This document shows, piece by piece, positions 5,189 through 6,173 of a stretch of 6,173 nucleotides of DNA. The first letter of the stretch is position 1. Every line of letters starts with the position of its first letter. Under the pieces are notes generated by a model, which was given only the letters and a program-made list of their open reading frames with translations, searched no databases and was not told the DNA's origin. The DNA comes from an uncultured Erysipelotrichaceae bacterium (GTDB lineage Bacteria; Bacillota_I; Bacilli_A; RF39; UBA660): positions 1-6,173 of the forward strand of contig CACWLI010000030.1 in the NCBI GenBank assembly GCA_902761685.1. Direction: 5' to 3'. The position numbers and the translations under genes are program-made.

Positions 5189-6173
5189 CTATACCATTTC
5201 CTTATAACACTTATCAAATATTTTTAAAAACTCTTCTATTTCATCATCAGTAGTTAAATGAGATAAACTTATTCTTATAGATGTAGAAGCTAAAGATTTA
5301 TCTTTTGTTAAAGCATATACAAGTTTAGATGGAGTATTAAGTGGACAACAAGATGTCTTAGTTGAAACCATTACACCATTTTCATTTAATTTAGATGCAA
5401 ACAAATCTGACTTAACTCCTTTTATACTTACATTTATAGTATGAGGGATACTTTTATCAGTATTATTTATATGAACATTTTTATATTCTTTTAAAGTTTT
5501 AATTACTTTATTATTCAATTTTTTAATATATTCATTTCTATCTTCTAATAATCTTAATGCTTTTTCTAAAGCAACACTTGTAGAAGTAATCATATTAATT
5601 ACTGGTGTTCCACTCCTATATACTGTTGTTGATTTACCACCTAGTATAATCGGCTTTAAACTAATATCCTTCTTCTTTATTAAAATTGATATTCCGTTCA
5701 TACCATAAAATTTATGAGGAGCTATTGTAATAAGATCACAATTAGAATAATCTACTCTAACTTTACCAATCGCTTGTGATGCATCAGTATGAAATACAAT
5801 ATTATCATAATTTTTTAAAATTTTTCCTATTTCTTCGATAGGTTGAACAAGTCCTATTTCCGAATCAACTGCACATACACTGACTAAAATAGTATCTTCT
5901 CTAATCATTGTTTTTAATGTATCTATATCTACTAATCCATCGTGATTAATCGGTATTAAATCTATTTTATATCCTTGTTCTTGTAAGTATGTACAAGAAG
6001 CAATAATTGAATTATGTTCTAGTGAACTAACTATTATATGTTTGCCTCTATTTTTATATCTTTCCGCTGTTCCTCTTATTGCTAGATTATTAGATTCAGT
6101 TGCACCAGAAGTATATATTATTTCTTCTGGTAATACATTTAATAACTTAGCTATTTTATTAGTAGATTCATCT
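5189..6173 (-). CDS. cysteine desulfurase (NifS/IscS-like, class V aminotransferase fold), 5' end outside the window
   Basis: This PLP enzyme removes sulfur from cysteine as a persulfide for transfer to partners such as tRNA thiolases. The frame is open from TAG 5189 to the window edge, giving about 327 visible residues and lacking roughly the first 50-60. The in-frame ATG at 5908 is internal: the family-typical TSGATESNNLAI and SSLEHNSIIASC lie upstream of it. Further motifs are VDSEIGLVQPIEEI, HTDASQAIGK, PHKFYG (PLP lysine), GGKSTTVYRSGTP and TKTSCCPLNTPSKLVYAL (catalytic Cys in a short loop), ending with SIRISLSHLTTDDEIEEF. CAVDSEIG replaces the common HxNNEIG, and SCC replaces SAC. These and the GGKSTT segment point to a subfamily of low-GC Firmicutes and Mollicutes relatives. 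It abuts ttcA, so it probably supplies sulfur to it. General Fe-S assembly or another thiolation pathway is also possible. Confidence 0.88.
   Translation of the reverse strand, partial: DESTNKIAKLLNVLPEEIIYTSGATESNNLAIRGTAERYKNRGKHIIVSSLEHNSIIASCTYLQEQGYKIDLIPINHDGLVDIDTLKTMIREDTILVSVCAVDSEIGLVQPIEEIGKILKNYDNIVFHTDASQAIGKVRVDYSNCDLITIAPHKFYGMNGISILIKKKDISLKPIILGGKSTTVYRSGTPVINMITSTSVALEKALRLLEDRNEYIKKLNNKVIKTLKEYKNVHINNTDKSIPHTINVSIKGVKSDLFASKLNENGVMVSTKTSCCPLNTPSKLVYALTKDKSLASTSIRISLSHLTTDDEIEEFLKIFDKCYKEMV

Noticed and set aside
5189..5908. A 239-residue protein starting at ATG 5908
   Set aside because: The same frame stays open to the window edge and the upstream part encodes conserved desulfurase motifs (TSGATESNN, SLEHNS), so this Met is internal.

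Overview
The window is very AT-rich (roughly three quarters A+T by eye). Every recognisable gene lies on the minus strand in two tightly packed operons. The low GC, strong AGGAGG-type Shine-Dalgarno sites, TAA/TAG stops, Clostridia-like P1B-ATPase and ArsR sequences, and a cysteine desulfurase of the subfamily seen in Clostridia, Erysipelotrichia and Mollicutes relatives all suggest a low-GC Firmicutes-type bacterium. Tryptophan is read from TGG wherever I checked. TGA is used neither as sense nor as the terminal stop of any gene here, so the window does not itself settle the genetic code. No rRNA, tRNA, CRISPR array or insertion sequence was seen.

Upstream operon (6173 down to 3690, minus strand): a cysteine desulfurase cut by the window edge, a TtcA-family PP-loop tRNA thiolase, and a stand-alone B3/B4 domain protein. 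The genes abut or overlap by one base (TAG directly before ATG, then TAATG). Desulfurase plus TtcA is a sulfur-relay pair expected to make 2-thiocytidine in tRNA. The B3/B4 protein resembles the editing/tRNA-contact domain of phenylalanyl-tRNA synthetase beta, so the operon looks devoted to tRNA modification and quality control.

Downstream operon (promoter near 3563-3536, genes 3492 down to 131, minus strand): a Zn/Cd/Pb-type P1B-ATPase, an ArsR/SmtB-type metal-sensing repressor, and an IspH (LytB) Fe-S reductase. A consensus sigma-A promoter (TTGACA, 16 bases, TATAAT) is followed at once by three ATATGAA repeats that cover the expected start site, a plausible ArsR-type operator. The ATPase looks intact.

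Both genes after the ATPase are broken. The repressor carries a perfect 7-bp tandem duplication; removing one copy restores a normal 122-residue protein with a complete alpha-5 metal site. The ispH gene lacks about 15 residues, including the QTT active-site segment, and changes frame at the same place. The main hypotheses are constitutive metal efflux, reversible slippage-based switching of the repressor, and decay of an accessory ispH copy. Assembly or sequencing error must be excluded first.

The remaining non-coding DNA is the first 130 bases (a plus-oriented hairpin with a T-run, nothing else supported) and 3493-3689 (promoter, operator repeats, a small perfect hairpin and a possible second promoter).
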